Both the position numbers and the translations under genes were made by a program. Under the pieces are notes generated by a model. It saw nothing but the letters and a program-made list of their open reading frames with translations. It was not told the origin of the DNA and searched no databases. Of a DNA stretch of 64,000 bases, positions 63,601 through 64,000 are shown one piece after another (position 1 is the stretch's first letter; every line of letters begins with the position of its first letter). Source of the stretch: Eopsaltria australis (taxonomy: Eukaryota > Chordata > Aves > Passeriformes > Petroicidae); assembly GCA_034509425.1 (NCBI GenBank), contig JAVTVJ010000541.1, positions 372,001 to 436,000 of the forward strand, in the 5' to 3' direction.

Positions 63601-64000
63601 TCCTTTTAATTCATCATTATATTTGGAAGCTGTCATCTCTGATGATTGGAAACCATGGGCATCCATTCATTTTATCCCTAGTTGTTCTCGTGCTACTCAG
63701 TTTGTGTCATCTTTAGCTTAACCAGCTGCTCTTCTTACCTGTCCTGCTGCATTTGTAGAAATGTGGCACTTCACACCTGTAAAAACTACAAGCAGAGAAT
63801 AGTTTAACTAACAAGTGATAATGTATTTGTCCCTAGTTGTTCTGAAGGACTATGGAATGGTGCCCTATATCAAGATATTTTTGGATGATGAGTGCTACAG
63901 GGCTGCTACTCTCAGCATCTTGGAGCAGCTATCAGTCATCAATTATGAAGAATATATGAGCATTATTATTGGGGCTCTCTGTTCTTCCACTCAATGGGAA
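48383..64000 (+). CDS. WDFY4: WDFY4 N-terminal part (ten coding exons, 3' part beyond window)
   Basis: WD repeat and FYVE domain-containing protein 4, a BEACH-family scaffold expressed in immune cells and required in mice for cross-presentation of cell-associated antigen by type 1 dendritic cells. Ten exons (48383-48643, 54356-54470, 55059-55162, 56560-56706, 57076-57265, 58263-58452, 60321-60481, 60837-61289, 62882-62986, 63837-64000+) join in phase to 630 codons with no stop. Every complete intron is GT-AG. The product is colinear with human WDFY4 as I recall it, with near-identical blocks such as GLLGLLLALLRKEAK, KDSYPVSSAL and YMSIIIGALCSSTQ. This region is a helical armadillo-like solenoid with no catalytic residues. 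PH-BEACH and WD40 domains lie downstream. The paralogue WDFY3 is more distant and starts differently. Confidence 0.96.
48644..54355 (+). other. WDFY4: WDFY4 intron with solo LTR
   Basis: A 5.7 kb intron between the first two coding exons. Apart from the LTR at 50650-51063 I see only AT-rich sequence and chance frames. Confidence 0.85.
50650..51063 (+). mobile_element. solo LTR of an avian endogenous retrovirus
   Basis: A 414 bp block starting TGGTTTAACC and ending GAAACCAGCA, thus TG...CA with inverted ends TGGTTT/AAACCA. It includes phrases typical of a common bird ERV LTR (GCAACCAAGTACCACACAGC, GGAATATCCCTTTGGTCAGT, CAGCACAAATCCAAAACACA). An AATAAA lies at 51035-51040 and a weak TATA-like CTTTATGTA at about 50791, favouring the plus orientation. 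No gag, pol or env follows, so it is a solo LTR left by recombination. No target-site duplication is evident, so the edges may be off by a few bases. Confidence 0.85.
54356..54470 (+). CDS. WDFY4: WDFY4 coding exon 2
   Basis: Acceptor GGATTTCAG, donor GTAATG, phase 1 at the end. Encodes residues 88-125, AWEQSAGVIVFPNIQLLASE and onwards, equivalent to human AWEHSVGIICFPSLQRLAED. It follows a 5.7 kb intron that contains the solo LTR. Confidence 0.93.
55059..55162 (+). CDS. WDFY4: WDFY4 coding exon 3
   Basis: Acceptor TGATAACAG is weak, with a poor pyrimidine tract. Donor is GTAAGA. The carried G makes Glu126. Encodes EEARLALEQLLQQKG then HLLLKSVYLLSQTDL, matching human YLLLKSVYVLTGTD. Confidence 0.92.
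56560..56706 (+). CDS. WDFY4: WDFY4 coding exon 4
   Basis: Acceptor TCTACTTAG, donor GTGAGA, 49 codons in phase 0. Encodes residues 161-209, including SGLPAALMQCLYLFF, a motif shared with human WDFY4 (SGLPALLLQCLYLFF) and recognisable in WDFY3, then an acidic loop (TSDDGETSEDD). Confidence 0.94.
56862..56890. repeat. T-rich low-complexity tract
   Basis: Runs of T separated by single A, in the intron between WDFY4 coding exons 4 and 5. Confidence 0.85.
57076..57265 (+). CDS. WDFY4: WDFY4 coding exon 5
   Basis: Acceptor TTGCTTTTCAG, donor GTTTGG, ends in phase 1. Encodes residues 210-272, including LQSLIIATASLWDQC and RTISKAQTKNSIVYLQ, colinear with human LQSLLIATTCL and RAISKAQNLSIIQYLQ. Confidence 0.94.
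57266..60320 (+). other. WDFY4: WDFY4 introns flanking coding exon 6
   Basis: Introns of about 1.0 kb (57266-58262) and 1.9 kb (58453-60320). No repeats of note except T- and TTTG-rich stretches (for example about 60071-60090). No other gene was seen. Confidence 0.85.
58263..58452 (+). CDS. WDFY4: WDFY4 coding exon 6
   Basis: Acceptor TTTCTTTCTCACAG, donor GTAAGA, ends in phase 2. Encodes residues 273-335, including CVKDSYPVSSAL-type sequence (FVKDSYPVSSALLTEFEN), almost unchanged from human FVKDSYPVSSALFLEFEN. Confidence 0.95.
60321..60481 (+). CDS. WDFY4: WDFY4 coding exon 7
   Basis: Acceptor TTTTGTTCCTAG, donor GTACAG, ends in phase 1. Encodes residues 336-389, including LTTCGKTELKVSGN (human LTTCGRSELKVFDS). 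The donor runs straight into a TA microsatellite. Confidence 0.93.
60488..60511. repeat. (TA)n microsatellite beside a WDFY4 donor
   Basis: TA repeats with one G interruption, starting six bases after the GT of coding exon 7. Confidence 0.9.
60837..61289 (+). CDS. WDFY4: WDFY4 coding exon 8 (largest here)
   Basis: A 453 bp exon with acceptor TTTTTTCCCCACAG and donor GTACAA, ending in phase 1. Encodes residues 390-540. It contains MTVKNLQPFQVLQ, FFLLEWTLQPINQF, SYVPHEILKKVQYLIKE and FRDSGLLGLLLALLRKEAK, all close to human. This is the best-conserved long stretch of the window. Confidence 0.97.
61290..63836 (+). other. WDFY4: WDFY4 introns flanking coding exon 9
   Basis: Introns of about 1.6 kb (61290-62881) and 0.85 kb (62987-63836). 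They are AT-rich with no recognised element. Confidence 0.85.
62882..62986 (+). CDS. WDFY4: WDFY4 coding exon 9
   Basis: Acceptor TAAACTGACAG has a weak pyrimidine tract. Donor is GTAAGG; phase 1 at both ends. Encodes residues 541-575, AGTHLPGVKEGTEKELNAVM and SVRNT, colinear with human STPGVQDPERELTCVML and GSVRN. Confidence 0.9.
63837..64000 (+). CDS. WDFY4: WDFY4 coding exon 10, cut by window end
   Basis: Acceptor TTTGTCCCTAG. Encodes residues 576-630, including YGMVPYIKIFLDDECY and LSILEQLSVINYEEYMSIII, then CSSTQWE at the last base. The human equivalent continues ELQLKLDLLKSLL, so the exon probably runs on past 64000. Confidence 0.94.

Noticed and set aside
1..64000. CRISPR arrays, operons, prophage or bacterial mobile systems
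   Set aside because: No regularly spaced direct repeats, no prokaryotic gene density or ribosome-binding pattern. The window is intron-rich vertebrate DNA.

Overview
The window is vertebrate nuclear DNA, almost certainly from a bird. The evidence is 3'-end fragments of CR1 LINEs, one retaining recognisable CR1 ORF2 C-terminal codons, and a solo LTR of a type familiar from avian endogenous retroviruses. Two conserved protein genes with clean GT-AG introns also read best as bird orthologues. The LTR points to Neoaves, but this is from memory and the species cannot be named. Nothing bacterial, viral-genomic or CRISPR-like is present.

Layout. Positions 1-28942 hold the 5' part of ARHGAP22 on the minus strand: exon 1 at 28942-28909, exon 2 at 13876-13677, exon 3 at 9673-9586. 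The rest of the gene lies before base 1 or in an exon I could not find. Its start sits in a CpG island (about 28730-29480) with an in-frame upstream ORF, a (GCC)7 tract and a cluster of palindromic homeodomain-type sites. Positions 29481-48381 form a roughly 19 kb spacer with old repeats, one decayed coding-like stretch (32161-32610) and a pair of about 93% identical 116 bp copies. From 48383 to the window end the plus strand carries the first ten coding exons of WDFY4, which join in phase into 630 uninterrupted codons. The BEACH and WD40 parts lie beyond the window.

The two genes are arranged head to head (ARHGAP22 minus, WDFY4 plus), as I recall for human chromosome 10q11, which supports both assignments. 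ARHGAP22 is a PH/RhoGAP regulator of Rac. WDFY4 is a BEACH-family protein needed in mammals for cross-presentation by type 1 dendritic cells. No shared pathway is evident; the common feature is the regulatory spacer between their 5' ends.

I found no convincing new biological system. The observations most worth checking are the palindrome cluster in the ARHGAP22 CpG island, the in-frame uORF, a candidate intronic regulatory element with three TGACAGTCA motifs, the recent 116 bp duplication, and the decayed coding-like stretch of unknown origin.
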